DNA of 64,000 nt from Pseudoruegeria sp. HB172150 (lineage in GTDB: Bacteria; Pseudomonadota; Alphaproteobacteria; Rhodobacterales; Rhodobacteraceae). Made by a program: the position numbers and the translations under genes. The first letter of the stretch is position 1. Each line of letters begins with the position of its first letter. The stretch is taken from assembly GCF_013184805.1 (NCBI RefSeq), contig NZ_JAATNG010000004.1, forward strand, positions 1-64,000. Direction: 5' to 3'. The notes beneath the pieces are model-generated. The model saw nothing but the letters and a program-made list of their open reading frames with translations, made no database searches and was not told the origin of the DNA. Shown piece after piece: positions 51,307 to 61,158 of the stretch.

Positions 51307-52410
51307 CTAAGATCGAGCATTACTATCTTCGACCTCAATGCTCTTCCCGTCTTGCTTAATCCTACCCAAAACGTACCCTGAGATTCCACCGATCAAAGCA
51401 GCCAAGGCTTCATTTTGTATTTTATTTGCCAGCCCAAGAATAAGAATTGTTACTGTCAAAACAAAAACTGTAACTAACTCTAAGAATATTGGATACGATC
51501 TAGATTTATTTAGATACTCGTTTTCATCTTTTGCGGAGGATAATCTTATTATGGAGTACATGACAGAAGTCAATATTACAGCAAACACTAATAGAGTTGC
51601 AATAATCGTGTAAACCATTTCCCGGGGAATAGTCTCGCGGGCGCTAATCTGCGCCTGTAAAATTGCGTCATCTCTGCGTTTTCGCACTTCGGTGAGATCA
51701 GATTGCATCCGTGCACTGTCGGTTTCCAATTCCTTCGATAATGTGTCAAGATCCGCGATTGCTGCATTGAGAAATGCCAATTCTTCCTCAGCAGTTTCAT
51801 TTCCCTCAGCCCATGAGATAAGCGCGGCAACTTCTTCTTTACATTCAGATATCAAATCAGAAGGAAATTCAAATAAATTTCTGGATAGATCCAAGCAAAA
51901 ACTGGAGCGACTTGGGCCAATCTCAAATGTTAAGTCCTGATAATCGTAAAAAGATGGGTATCCATTTGAAATTTTATTGTAAAGATCGGGATCTTGTATG
52001 TAAAGATTCTCAAACTCTGAACCGAGATTATATATAGAAACGCTGTATCTATTTCTTCCAACTGTTCGAAGAAAGTCGTTAAAGGGAGCTAGCTGCTCTC
52101 TTGTTCTAATTGCATCCAAAGAGAAAGATTTTGCCATTTCAAGATCAAAATCTTTATCAAAAATGTATTCTGTTGCTTCTTGCAAGTCCTCCTTGGCCCT
52201 ACGGATCAATCGATCTACAAGAATCTTTTTTGCCGAGATGTCAGCGGAGCGCGCTCTCAATGCGGTGGCTTGTTCGTCGAGTATCTCAATCGCTCCTGAA
52301 ACGGTGAGGCCAACAAACGAAGAGGCTTCACTTTCTTCGGATGTCTGTGCATTTAAATTAGTTGCAAAAATACAAAGGCTTAGAAGCGCGAAACATACCG
52401 ATCGAGACAC
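51307..52410 (-). CDS. AT-rich gene for exported/membrane protein with coiled coils
   Basis: 367 residues. A signal peptide (FALLSLCIFATNLNAQ) precedes about 240 residues rich in coiled coil (GAIEILDEQATALRARSADI; AEEELAFLNAAIADLDTLSK). Three TM segments follow (MVYTIIATLLVFAVILTSVM, FLELVTVFVLTVTILILG, ALAALIGGISGYVLGRI). The topology resembles a sensor with a periplasmic coiled-coil domain and short cytoplasmic tail. G+C is strikingly lower than in both flanks, including 51080-51306 and 52411-52565. The gene looks recently acquired. No family recognised; a stress or defence role is speculation. Confidence 0.75.
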   Translation of the reverse strand: MSRSVCFALLSLCIFATNLNAQTSEESEASSFVGLTVSGAIEILDEQATALRARSADISAKKILVDRLIRRAKEDLQEATEYIFDKDFDLEMAKSFSLDAIRTREQLAPFNDFLRTVGRNRYSVSIYNLGSEFENLYIQDPDLYNKISNGYPSFYDYQDLTFEIGPSRSSFCLDLSRNLFEFPSDLISECKEEVAALISWAEGNETAEEELAFLNAAIADLDTLSKELETDSARMQSDLTEVRKRRDDAILQAQISARETIPREMVYTIIATLLVFAVILTSVMYSIIRLSSAKDENEYLNKSRSYPIFLELVTVFVLTVTILILGLANKIQNEALAALIGGISGYVLGRIKQDGKSIEVEDSNARS

Positions 52411-52565
52411 CGTAATTTACTCCGGGATTTTGATAAAAGCGTTTCACGTAGTATTTTAAATGAAAGTAATATATGGTTACGAATCAAAAGTCTAGATAAT
52501 ATTTTAACCCTGAACGCATAGACATTCTGAGAATTCAATTAAGATTAGAAAAGAATTTCCTAATC

Positions 52566-54221
<1,656 letters not shown>

Positions 54222-54292
54222 GCGATTCCTCGTCCTTTCCGTGTGTGCCCCCATCTAGGTGAGGCAAACGGAAAGGGCAATCGGGGGCGCGG

Positions 54293-54553
54293 TCAGCGGG
54301 CGCGGGGCGGCCAGCGGATGGGGTCGTATTCAGCGTTGGGTTCAAAGGGCGCGTGGATTTCGCCTTTGGCGTCGACCGTCCACCAGCCGATCACTGCGGC
54401 CATAGGATAGTTGGTAGGGTCCGCGCCCTGACCGAGGCGATAGATATAACCGCCGGGGAACCTGGCGGCCTCCTTCAGCTCTCCCTCAGTCGGGTGAGAC
54501 GGCAGGGCCGGCGGCCCGGGGCGGCGGCGGACGGTGTCGAGCAGGCGTTTCAT
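54293..54553 (-). CDS. Small hypothetical protein
   Basis: 86 residues. A basic start (KRLLDTVRRRPGPPALPSH) is followed by ELKEAARFPGGYIYRLGQG and VIGWWTVDAKGEIHAPFEPN, a compact beta-like part. It is co-directional with ettA, 70 bases upstream of it. No family recognised. Confidence 0.6.
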   Translation of the reverse strand: MKRLLDTVRRRPGPPALPSHPTEGELKEAARFPGGYIYRLGQGADPTNYPMAAVIGWWTVDAKGEIHAPFEPNAEYDPIRWPPRAR

Positions 54554-54679
54554 CGGCGGGCCTCGGGCGCTTCGTTTCGTGAGTCCTAGTCGGTCGAAGT
54601 TAAGGCCGGGTTCAAGTGAAATCGCTGTGAGCAGCCGTAGGATGGGCGGAAAAGTGCTGTGGCGTTTCCGGCCCGGCGT

Positions 54680-55636
54680 TCAGGTGCCGCTGGCGCGTGA
54701 CATGGCTGTTGCAGGGGCCGGCATGGCCGCAATGCGCATAAAGCGGCCAGGCGGCATGCCGACATGGCGGCTGAAGGCGGTGCTGAAGGTGCTGGCAGAG
54801 CCGTAGCCGACCCGCCGCGCGACATCGTCCAGCGCGATGCTTCCGGCGCGCAGCAGGTCCTTCGCCACGGCCATCCGCCATGTCAGCAGGTATTCCATTG
54901 GCCTGAGGCCGACCGTGCGCAAAAACCGGTCGAAGAAGGCAGAGCGCGACATACCCGCCTCGCGCGCGAGGCTCTCGACCGTCCAGGACCGTTCCGTGTC
55001 GGCGTGTACTTGGCGCAGGGCGACCGCAATCCGTGGATCGGCGAGGCCGCGCAGCAAACCCTGTTCTGCCGCCTTGCCGGGAACCGAGCGGAGTGCCTCG
55101 ATCAGCAGGATCTCGACCAGGCGCGCCAGGATCAGATCGCGCCCCACGTTTTCGGCGGCGGCTTCCTCCCCCACCATGCGCACCAGCCGGGTCAGGCGCG
55201 CCACGCCGCGGATATGGATCATCCGGGGCAGAAGCGACACGAGCAGGTCTGCGTCGGGCGACTCGAACAGGAAGTAGCCGCCGAACTGGCGGAGGTCGGG
55301 CGGACCGTCGCGGCGGCCGTAGCGGACCTCTTCATTCGTGGCCGACGCAACCGCGGAATCGATGAGTTGCGGTTGCGCCGGCTCGAAACCGGACATGGTG
55401 AAAGCGGGTGTCGCCGGCAGCAGGACGAAATCGCCGGCCTCAAGCACGACCGGTGCCTCGCCATCGACCGCGAGTCGGCAGCTTCCCTCGGTCACCGCGC
55501 AGAACCCCGGCTGGCCGAACTCGGTATAGCGCACCGCCCAACGGCCTGCGCCGCTGATGCCCTTGGAGAACACCGCGCGCGGACGCAGGAGCTGGATGAC
55601 CTGTGACAGGGGGTCGGGTAATCTGGACTGTTGCAA
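54680..55636 (-). CDS. AraC-family transcription regulator with cupin-type sensor
   Basis: 318 residues. Residues about 10-190 are a Cupin_6/AraC_binding domain (GQPGFCAVTEGSCRLAVDGE, GDFVLLPATPAF). The C-terminal double HTH runs from WTVESLAREAGMSRSAFFDRF to IALDDVARRVGYGSASTFST. It is divergent from the SDR gene across 83 bases; regulation of that gene is the usual arrangement for this subfamily. Confidence 0.9.
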   Translation of the reverse strand: MQQSRLPDPLSQVIQLLRPRAVFSKGISGAGRWAVRYTEFGQPGFCAVTEGSCRLAVDGEAPVVLEAGDFVLLPATPAFTMSGFEPAQPQLIDSAVASATNEEVRYGRRDGPPDLRQFGGYFLFESPDADLLVSLLPRMIHIRGVARLTRLVRMVGEEAAAENVGRDLILARLVEILLIEALRSVPGKAAEQGLLRGLADPRIAVALRQVHADTERSWTVESLAREAGMSRSAFFDRFLRTVGLRPMEYLLTWRMAVAKDLLRAGSIALDDVARRVGYGSASTFSTAFSRHVGMPPGRFMRIAAMPAPATAMSRASGT

Positions 55637-55669
55637 ACTAATTCCGGACTTCGCGTTGATGATAGTCCT

Positions 55670-55685
55670 GATACTGGCAGGTATC
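55670..55685. promoter_or_regulatory. Imperfect inverted repeat in the AraC/SDR gap
   Basis: GATAC (55670-55674) and GTATC (55681-55685) flank TGGCAG, upstream of the SDR start. It may overlap the SDR promoter and could be a regulator site; the repeat is short. Confidence 0.35.
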
Positions 55686-55719
55686 TCTGTGGCGTCAACA
55701 TCGAACGCAGGAGACAGAG

Positions 55720-56463
55720 ATGAACACCGTCATGATCACCGGAAGCTCTTCCGGCTACGGGCTGGAGACGGCCTGCTACTTCCACGCGCAGGGCTGGACC
55801 GTCATCGCCACAATGCGGGATCCGCGGGCGAGCAGCCTACCGGTGTCCGAGCGGATCCAGGTGCTGCCGCTGGACGTCACCGACGCCAACAGCATCGCCG
55901 CGGCGGTCGAGGCGGCGGGGCCGATCGACGCGCTGGTCAACAATGCCGGGATCGGGCTGATCGGCGCCGTCGAGGCGACGCCGATGCCGCTGATCCGGCA
56001 GATCTTCGACACCAATACCTTCGGCACCATCGCCATGTGTCAGGCCGTGATCCCGCAGATGCGGGAGCGGCAGTCGGGCACGATAATCAATGTCACCTCC
56101 AGCGCCACGCTGACGCCGATGCCCTTGGCCGCGCTTTACACCGCCAGCAAGCAGGCCATCGAGGGGTTCACCGGCTCTCTGGCGCATGAGCTGGGCTATT
56201 TCGGGGTGCGGGCACGGCTGGTCGAGCCAGGCTATGGCCCGACGACCCGCTTTGCCGCAAACAGCCAGTTCCGCATCGCGGATCTGATCCCCGACGCCTA
56301 TGCCGGGTTCGCCGGACCGATCTTCGAGGCTTTCGCAGGGGCAGAGGTGACGACGCGGGAAAGCGACGTGGCCGAGGCGGTCTGGCTGGCGGCCCAGGAC
56401 CGGACCGATCGGCTGCGATATGCGGCGGGCGCCGACGCGGTCGCGCTGGCGTTGGCCGGGTGA
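55720..56463 (+). CDS. Short-chain dehydrogenase/reductase (SDR)
   Basis: 247 residues behind AGGAGACAGAG. The nucleotide site TGSSSGYG (residues 7-14), NNAGIGLIG, the Ser of NVTSSATLTP and YTASKQAIEG provide a full SDR set (Ser-Tyr-Lys). RDPRA after the first strand pair suggests NADP(H) preference. The substrate is unknown. It is probably controlled by the divergent AraC protein. Confidence 0.9.
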   Translation: MNTVMITGSSSGYGLETACYFHAQGWTVIATMRDPRASSLPVSERIQVLPLDVTDANSIAAAVEAAGPIDALVNNAGIGLIGAVEATPMPLIRQIFDTNTFGTIAMCQAVIPQMRERQSGTIINVTSSATLTPMPLAALYTASKQAIEGFTGSLAHELGYFGVRARLVEPGYGPTTRFAANSQFRIADLIPDAYAGFAGPIFEAFAGAEVTTRESDVAEAVWLAAQDRTDRLRYAAGADAVALALAG

Positions 56464-56584
56464 GGGCGCGGCACGCGTCATTGCTGTACCGGCGGCGCGG
56501 GACGGCGCCCTGTCTGCTGCCGGTCGAGCCGCCTGCGCGGATGGCTCCCATTGCTACCGCCCAGGCTTTTCCGCGGCGTAGCCG

Positions 56585-58618
56585 CTACAGTAGGAAGTCG
56601 TCGGCGGTCAGATCGATAAGGCCCTTGAGACGAAACATCCCTTCGTGCGCAGCGTCGCCGTCATTGTCCAGGTAGACGACTGTAAGGTCATTGGCGGTGC
56701 CCGGCCGGTTCAAGTGTTCAAACCAGACCTCGCCATCGCCGTCGCCGTTGTCCGCGCCGCTCATGCCCTCGAATTCGAACGCGTTGTTTCCGGCCAGAAA
56801 CTTGCTGGCATCGATGGGCCGCAGGTTCAGCCTGTCCGTGCCATGTTTGAAGTCGAGGATGATGTCGCTTTGCGAAAGCGAATTGGCCGTCTGACTGACT
56901 TTGTTGAAGACGAAGGTGTCCGACCCGCCAGCGCCCGCCATGAGGTCCTTGCCGTTTCCCCCGACAACCACATCGTTTCCGTTACCGCCTTTCACGACGT
57001 CATTGCCATCGCCGCCGTAGACCCGGTCATTTCCGCTTCCGCCGAAGACCTTATCGCTTCCATCGTCGCCGCGAACGGTGTCGTTCGCCTTGTCGCCCGA
57101 CAGATAGTCGCTGCCGGACTGCCCGCGGATATTGTCGTGGCCCTTGTTGCCGTAGACCGTGTCGTTACCGGAACCGCCGCGCATTTCATCGGCGCCGCTG
57201 CCACCTTCCAACGTGTCCGTGCCACTGCCACCGTACATCTTGTCGTTTCCGTCGTTTCCGGAGAGATAATCGGCGCCGTTGCCGCCTTTCTCCACGTCCC
57301 GGCCGCCGCCGCCACCGATCACGTCGGCGCCGTCGCCGCCGGTGATCGTGTCGGCCCCGAGCCGCCCGCGCAATTCATCGGCAAGATCGGTTCCGGTGAT
57401 CTTGTCCGCGGAGTTCGAGCCGAAAACCGGTCCGGCGTAAGAAGCGAAGTTTGTCTGTTCCGGCCGATAGTCCGCCGCGTCGATCGGGTTTCCGCGCCAG
57501 ATCGAGGACTGCATCTCTCCCTGTTCCTGCCAGGCGAACAGGATGCGCCCGTCGGCGCTGACGCCGACATCGGTGTCCGAGGCACTGCCCTCGGCAAAGT
57601 CGAACACGGCCCCGTCCGGCGTTGCATCGGCAAGATATGCCCGCGCCCGTAGGCCAAAGCTTTCGTCGTCCCAGGCTACTACGAATCCACCGTCAGGCAG
57701 CGCCTGCACGTCGGGCTCATTTTCGGACGAGGCGGTACCCGCGATGGTGAATGTCGTCTGGACCACGTTCCCCGCCGGATCGTAGATACGGCCCAGGATG
57801 TCGCCGTTGTTCGAGTTGGTTTGGTTCCAGACCAGCACGAAATTGCCGTTGGCGAGCCCGGTAACGCGCGGTGTGGTGTTGGTTCCGGGTGCGAAGTTCT
57901 CAACGAGGCGTATCAAGGTGCCGTCCGGCTGAAAGATAGTGATATCTATCCCCGCCGTGGCGTCGAACTCCCGGTTGACACCGACATAATTGCCGTCCGA
58001 CAGGATCGCGACATCGCCCATATCGTCTATGTCGCTGCTGTTCTGGGCGGCCGAGAACTCAGTGCTCTGGTCGTAGGTCGTTCCTGCGGCATTGGTGAAC
58101 TCAACCGAAACCGCATTGATGTCCGTGTTGCCACCGGCCAGGTCGGTAAAGGTGACGACAAAGCTGTTGTCGGTCAGGTTCAGCGCGATCTGCGGGTTGC
58201 TGAGATCGTCCGCGGCAACGTTTTCGTCTGCAACGACACTGCCGCTAACCGGGAAGCCGTCGGAATCGAACCGTTCCCAGATTATTGTCGTATGGTTGGG
58301 ACTGGATATGTCGTTATCGACATAGGTAACCACGAAGCCGCCGTCATTGGTGGCGGCGATGTCGAAGTCCCCCTCGTTGTCGATGGCGCGAAGCGCGTTG
58401 ATCTGAAAGCTGTCGCGAACAACGTTGCCCTGATCATCGAAGATCTTGCCGACCAAGTCGCTGCCAGCGCTGCCGCCGACGCCTTCGCTCAATTCATCCC
58501 AGGCGACGAGAATGTTGCCGTTCGATAAGCCTATGATTTGTGGCTGATTTTGAGTGCCGGTCGCTGCCGTGCCGGTATTGACCTGAAACTCAGATAGGAA
58601 CTCTGCTGGTATTGTCAT
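56585..58618 (-). CDS. Secreted RTX (hemolysin-type calcium-binding) protein
   Basis: 677 residues. The N-terminal 380 residues carry repeated beta units of the type NPQIIGLSNGNILVAWDE / GFVVAWDDESFG that suggest a propeller-like fold. From about residue 405 to 545 there are RTX nonapeptides (GGSGNDTVYGNKGHD and similar, more than ten), which bind calcium after export. The end (DIILDFKHGTDRLNLRPID, DLTADDFLL) is the M10 serralysin C-terminal type with a type I secretion signal. No transporter genes are near, so export must use one elsewhere. Confidence 0.88.
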   Translation of the reverse strand: MTIPAEFLSEFQVNTGTAATGTQNQPQIIGLSNGNILVAWDELSEGVGGSAGSDLVGKIFDDQGNVVRDSFQINALRAIDNEGDFDIAATNDGGFVVTYVDNDISSPNHTTIIWERFDSDGFPVSGSVVADENVAADDLSNPQIALNLTDNSFVVTFTDLAGGNTDINAVSVEFTNAAGTTYDQSTEFSAAQNSSDIDDMGDVAILSDGNYVGVNREFDATAGIDITIFQPDGTLIRLVENFAPGTNTTPRVTGLANGNFVLVWNQTNSNNGDILGRIYDPAGNVVQTTFTIAGTASSENEPDVQALPDGGFVVAWDDESFGLRARAYLADATPDGAVFDFAEGSASDTDVGVSADGRILFAWQEQGEMQSSIWRGNPIDAADYRPEQTNFASYAGPVFGSNSADKITGTDLADELRGRLGADTITGGDGADVIGGGGGRDVEKGGNGADYLSGNDGNDKMYGGSGTDTLEGGSGADEMRGGSGNDTVYGNKGHDNIRGQSGSDYLSGDKANDTVRGDDGSDKVFGGSGNDRVYGGDGNDVVKGGNGNDVVVGGNGKDLMAGAGGSDTFVFNKVSQTANSLSQSDIILDFKHGTDRLNLRPIDASKFLAGNNAFEFEGMSGADNGDGDGEVWFEHLNRPGTANDLTVVYLDNDGDAAHEGMFRLKGLIDLTADDFLL

Positions 58619-58968
58619 CGGTACCCCCTCTCTTTCTGCTAATCAGATGGCAGATCCCGGGCACGCGGATGAATACAGTTCGCGGTGCACCTGATGTCTG
58701 CCGCCACCAAGTGGCCGGGCTCAAGCGATAGAGTATAATTGCGCACCGAGGGCCAAGATAGCAAAGGGAAAATTCTTTTCTGCCGCGGTAAGTCGTTGGC
58801 GAGCGCCCGCAATTCGGTGAGGTGCTTTCCTCATCGTCGGGACCGAGGGGCCGACACACCCAGATGGGCTGCGGCAGGCGGTCGCACTTTTTTCTTGCCC
58901 GAACGTTGCCGGCTGGGCTAAAGGAAGCGCACTGAAACCACCGCGCCGCGGTGAGAAAGGAGACGCAG
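58619..58968. other. Intergenic region between RTX gene and leader peptide
   Basis: No gene is supported in these 350 bases; short frames on both strands have no ribosome site or family pattern. The left part should hold the promoter of the RTX gene, and the right edge the promoter for the attenuator transcript at 58969. Confidence 0.5.
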
Positions 58969-59013
58969 ATGAAGATGATCCGTACCGCATACCTTTGCTG
59001 GGTAGCCCCCTAG
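58969..59013 (+). CDS. 14-residue leader peptide
   Basis: The frame MKMIRTAYLCWVAP has the strong ribosome site AAGGAG five bases upstream and stops four bases before the first arm of an attenuator-like RNA structure. The closing YLCWVAP includes rare-codon-type Cys and Trp residues at which ribosomes might pause. Its job would be to set which RNA hairpin forms downstream. I do not recognise a named leader family. Confidence 0.6.
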   Translation: MKMIRTAYLCWVAP

Positions 59014-59016
59014 CAC

Positions 59017-59075
59017 GCGGCCGGCGTACATCTGATCTGTACCGGAAGGCCGCCCCGTGACGCGGCCTTTTTTCT
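59017..59075 (+). promoter_or_regulatory. Attenuator-like RNA with alternative pairings and terminator
   Basis: Arm A GCGGCC (59017-59022), arm B GGCCGC (59048-59053) and arm C GCGGCC (59062-59067) allow A-B or B-C pairing. B-C extends to AAGGCCGC/GCGGCCTT (59046-59053 with 59062-59069) followed by TTTTTT, a clear terminator; A-B encloses a small hairpin GTACA/TGTAC (59026-59042) and would prevent it. A ribosome at the leader stop would cover A and favour termination. Confidence 0.65.
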
Positions 59076-59127
59076 TGTCCTGAGAACCGGAGTCATTGGG
59101 CGGCTTTCCATGAAAATGGAGAGCGTT

Positions 59128-59355
59128 ATGACTGTTGTAAGAAATGACATAGTTTATCTGCCTTTGCAGCGCCGGACCCGCCTGGTCCGGGCCTTCGCCG
59201 CGCTGGTGCGCGCCCTGCCTGACCGGCCGGGCAACACCCGCCTGGTCTACGATCTGAACGATCACCTGCGGCAGGATCTGGGCATGCCGCGCCTGCCTGC
59301 CGGCCACGGCGCGTTGTGGCCGCCGCCTGGTGCGATCGGGAAGACGCTGATGTAG
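59128..59355 (+). CDS. DUF1127-like small protein
   Basis: 75 residues from ATG 59128, chosen because GGAGAG lies four bases upstream (ATG 59110 and 59116 are in frame). The core NTRLVYDLNDHLRQDLGMPR fits the DUF1127 motif (LxxLxDHxLxDIGL). Arg-rich DUF1127 proteins of alphaproteobacteria affect RNA turnover and phosphate or stress responses. It is downstream of the attenuator-like element, which probably controls it. Confidence 0.7.
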   Translation: MTVVRNDIVYLPLQRRTRLVRAFAALVRALPDRPGNTRLVYDLNDHLRQDLGMPRLPAGHGALWPPPGAIGKTLM

Positions 59356-59360
59356 GGCAT

Positions 59361-59396
59361 GGCCCCGTTCCCGCGGATCGCGGGGGCGGGGCCTTT
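59361..59396 (+). terminator. Terminator after the DUF1127-like gene
   Basis: A two-part stem, GGCCCCG/CGGGGCC (59361-59367 with 59387-59393) and inner CCCGCG/CGCGGG (59370-59375 with 59379-59384), with a short TTT tail. Confidence 0.75.
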
Positions 59397-59421
59397 CGCA
59401 TCGGGGCGTATCTTCGCCTGA

Positions 59422-60309
59422 TCAGAGACGTTTCTCGAAGAAGAAATCAGGATAGGGATCGTCGTTGAAACGGTCGATCTCGGTCCAGCCGGTCTTGCGA
59501 TACAGCGCGATGGCCTCGGGTAGCGCACGGTTGGTGTCGAGCCGGAGAACCCCTATGCCGAGGTTGCGGGCGGCGTCCTCGGCAGCCGTCATAAGGCGTC
59601 GGGCGAGGCCGAGGCCACGGGCGAAAGGGGCGATCCATAGCCGCTTGATCTCGGCATAGTCTTCGCCGCCTTTCAGGCCGACGCAGCCGATCGGCAGACC
59701 ATCGGACATTGCCAGAAGGAAGCTGCCATGCGGCGGCTGCATCAGCGCGGCGTCGGGGTCGCGTGACAGCGAGACGTCGAAGCCTTCCTCGAAGCGGCGG
59801 GCGAGTTCGGCGTAATACTCGCCAAGGCAATAGCGGGCGTCGTCGCCGCGCGGGTCGGCTTCGACAATCGCGATGCGGTGCTGACCCAGGGCGCTGGCGA
59901 CAAGATCCATCGCCGCAAGCAGCGCCTCGGATTTCGGATGCGCGGCGAGGAGGCGCTCGGCGCAGTCGTCGGACAGCTCTTCGTAGCGCGCGTATTCGGC
60001 GGCGCCTCTCACGGTGTGGCGGGCAATACGCTTGCGGCCGTCCTGCGGATCCGGCGCGAGGGTGACGAGACCTTCCTCCTCCAGCCCCTTCAGCAGGCGT
60101 GACAACAGGCCCTTGTCGAGGTTCAGGTAGTCGCGGATCGCCGCAACGTCCGTTCCGTCGGGACCGATGGCGTTCAGAACCCGGGCGGCACCGAGCGGAC
60201 GGCCGCGGCCGAGGAAGGACGCGTCGAGCACACCGATTTCGGTTGTGACGGCGCGGTTGAAGCGGCGGATGCGGGAGATCGGCGAAGGTGCTGTCATGGT
60301 CGTTGACAT
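59422..60309 (-). CDS. MarR-GNAT fusion protein
   Basis: 295 residues from ATG 60309 (ATG 60297 is in frame and lies outside the operator). Residues about 15-140 are a MarR winged helix ([29 protein letters not shown]). Residues about 150-295 are a GNAT acetyltransferase ([40 protein letters not shown]) with acetyl-CoA loop RGLGLAR. Such fusions combine a repressor with an enzyme for a small substrate. The 18-base palindrome at its start suggests autoregulation. Confidence 0.88.
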   Translation of the reverse strand: MSTTMTAPSPISRIRRFNRAVTTEIGVLDASFLGRGRPLGAARVLNAIGPDGTDVAAIRDYLNLDKGLLSRLLKGLEEEGLVTLAPDPQDGRKRIARHTVRGAAEYARYEELSDDCAERLLAAHPKSEALLAAMDLVASALGQHRIAIVEADPRGDDARYCLGEYYAELARRFEEGFDVSLSRDPDAALMQPPHGSFLLAMSDGLPIGCVGLKGGEDYAEIKRLWIAPFARGLGLARRLMTAAEDAARNLGIGVLRLDTNRALPEAIALYRKTGWTEIDRFNDDPYPDFFFEKRL

Positions 60310-60318
60310 ATGTCAACG
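60301..60318. promoter_or_regulatory. 18-base perfect palindrome, candidate MarR operator
   Basis: CGTTGACATATGTCAACG is fully symmetric and overlaps the ATG of the MarR-GNAT gene. Such palindromes of about this length are typical MarR sites. It also lies upstream of the divergent nadD transcript. Confidence 0.7.
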
Positions 60319-60525
60319 AAATCACCCCTGTCAATCGATGCTACCGGTAACGCAGGTGTTTGCGGGCGGCGGGCGCGCCGTTATGGTGCCCCGGCCCGAT
60401 CTGATCTATCAGACCGGCAAGGAATGGAGTGGCGGCACGCGTGCTGGCGGAACGAAATCAACGGATTGCACGGCAAGGGCCGGGGACGCGCTAAGCGGAT
60501 GGCGGGCGGAACGGGTGCGGCCCCG

Positions 60526-61128
60526 ATGCGATGCGAGCTGCCGGTAGCCGCAGCTGGGCAGACGGTGGGGCTTCTGGGCGGATCCTTCGACCCGCCGCAC
60601 GAGGGCCACGTGCGGATCACCCGCGAGGCGCTGCGGCGGTTCGGGCTGGACCGGATCTGGTGGCTGGTGTCTCCCGGCAACCCGCTGAAGTCGCAGGGCC
60701 CGGCGCCGATGGACCGGCGGATGGGAGCGGCGCAGGAGATGATGCGGCATCCGCGGGTGACGGTGACGGATATCGAGGCGCGGATCGGCACCCGCTATAC
60801 CGCGCAGACCATCGCGAAACTGCAACACCTTTACCCCGGCGTGCGCTTCGTCTGGCTGATGGGCGCGGACAATCTGGCCACATTCCACCACTGGGACCGG
60901 TGGCAGGAAATCTTCGAGACGGTGCCCATCGGGGTGCTGGCGCGGCCGGGCGGACATGTCTCCGCCCGTTGCTCGGTTGCCGCAGAGCGCTATGGTAAGT
61001 TCCTGCTAAGAGGTCGTAAGGGAAGACTTTTGCCGCGGAAAAAGGCACCATGCTGGTGTTTTCTTAACGTGCCCATGGTAAATCTCTCTTCGACCGAGAT
61101 CCGGGCACGCGGCGACTGGGTGCGCTGA
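60526..61128 (+). CDS. nadD: Nicotinate-nucleotide adenylyltransferase
   Basis: 200 residues if it starts at ATG 60526 (ATG 60499 adds nine; the frame is open back to 60310). The nucleotidyltransferase motif is [21 protein letters not shown], split over residues 16-36, and the closing signature [10 protein letters not shown] contains the ISSTxxR-type loop. It makes deamido-NAD from nicotinate mononucleotide and ATP. Length is normal. It runs into dacB after 30 bases. Confidence 0.93.
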   Translation: MRCELPVAAAGQTVGLLGGSFDPPHEGHVRITREALRRFGLDRIWWLVSPGNPLKSQGPAPMDRRMGAAQEMMRHPRVTVTDIEARIGTRYTAQTIAKLQHLYPGVRFVWLMGADNLATFHHWDRWQEIFETVPIGVLARPGGHVSARCSVAAERYGKFLLRGRKGRLLPRKKAPCWCFLNVPMVNLSSTEIRARGDWVR

Positions 61129-61158
61129 TGGGTGTGTAGATTTGAGAAGGTCATAGAC

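Noticed and set aside
56585-58618. RTX protein as a metalloprotease (serralysin)
   Set aside because: Only the C-terminal M10-type and RTX parts match; there is no HExxH zinc motif in the N-terminal half.
58739-58921. 60-codon plus-strand frame upstream of the leader peptide
   Set aside because: Cys/Arg-rich random-looking peptide without a ribosome site.
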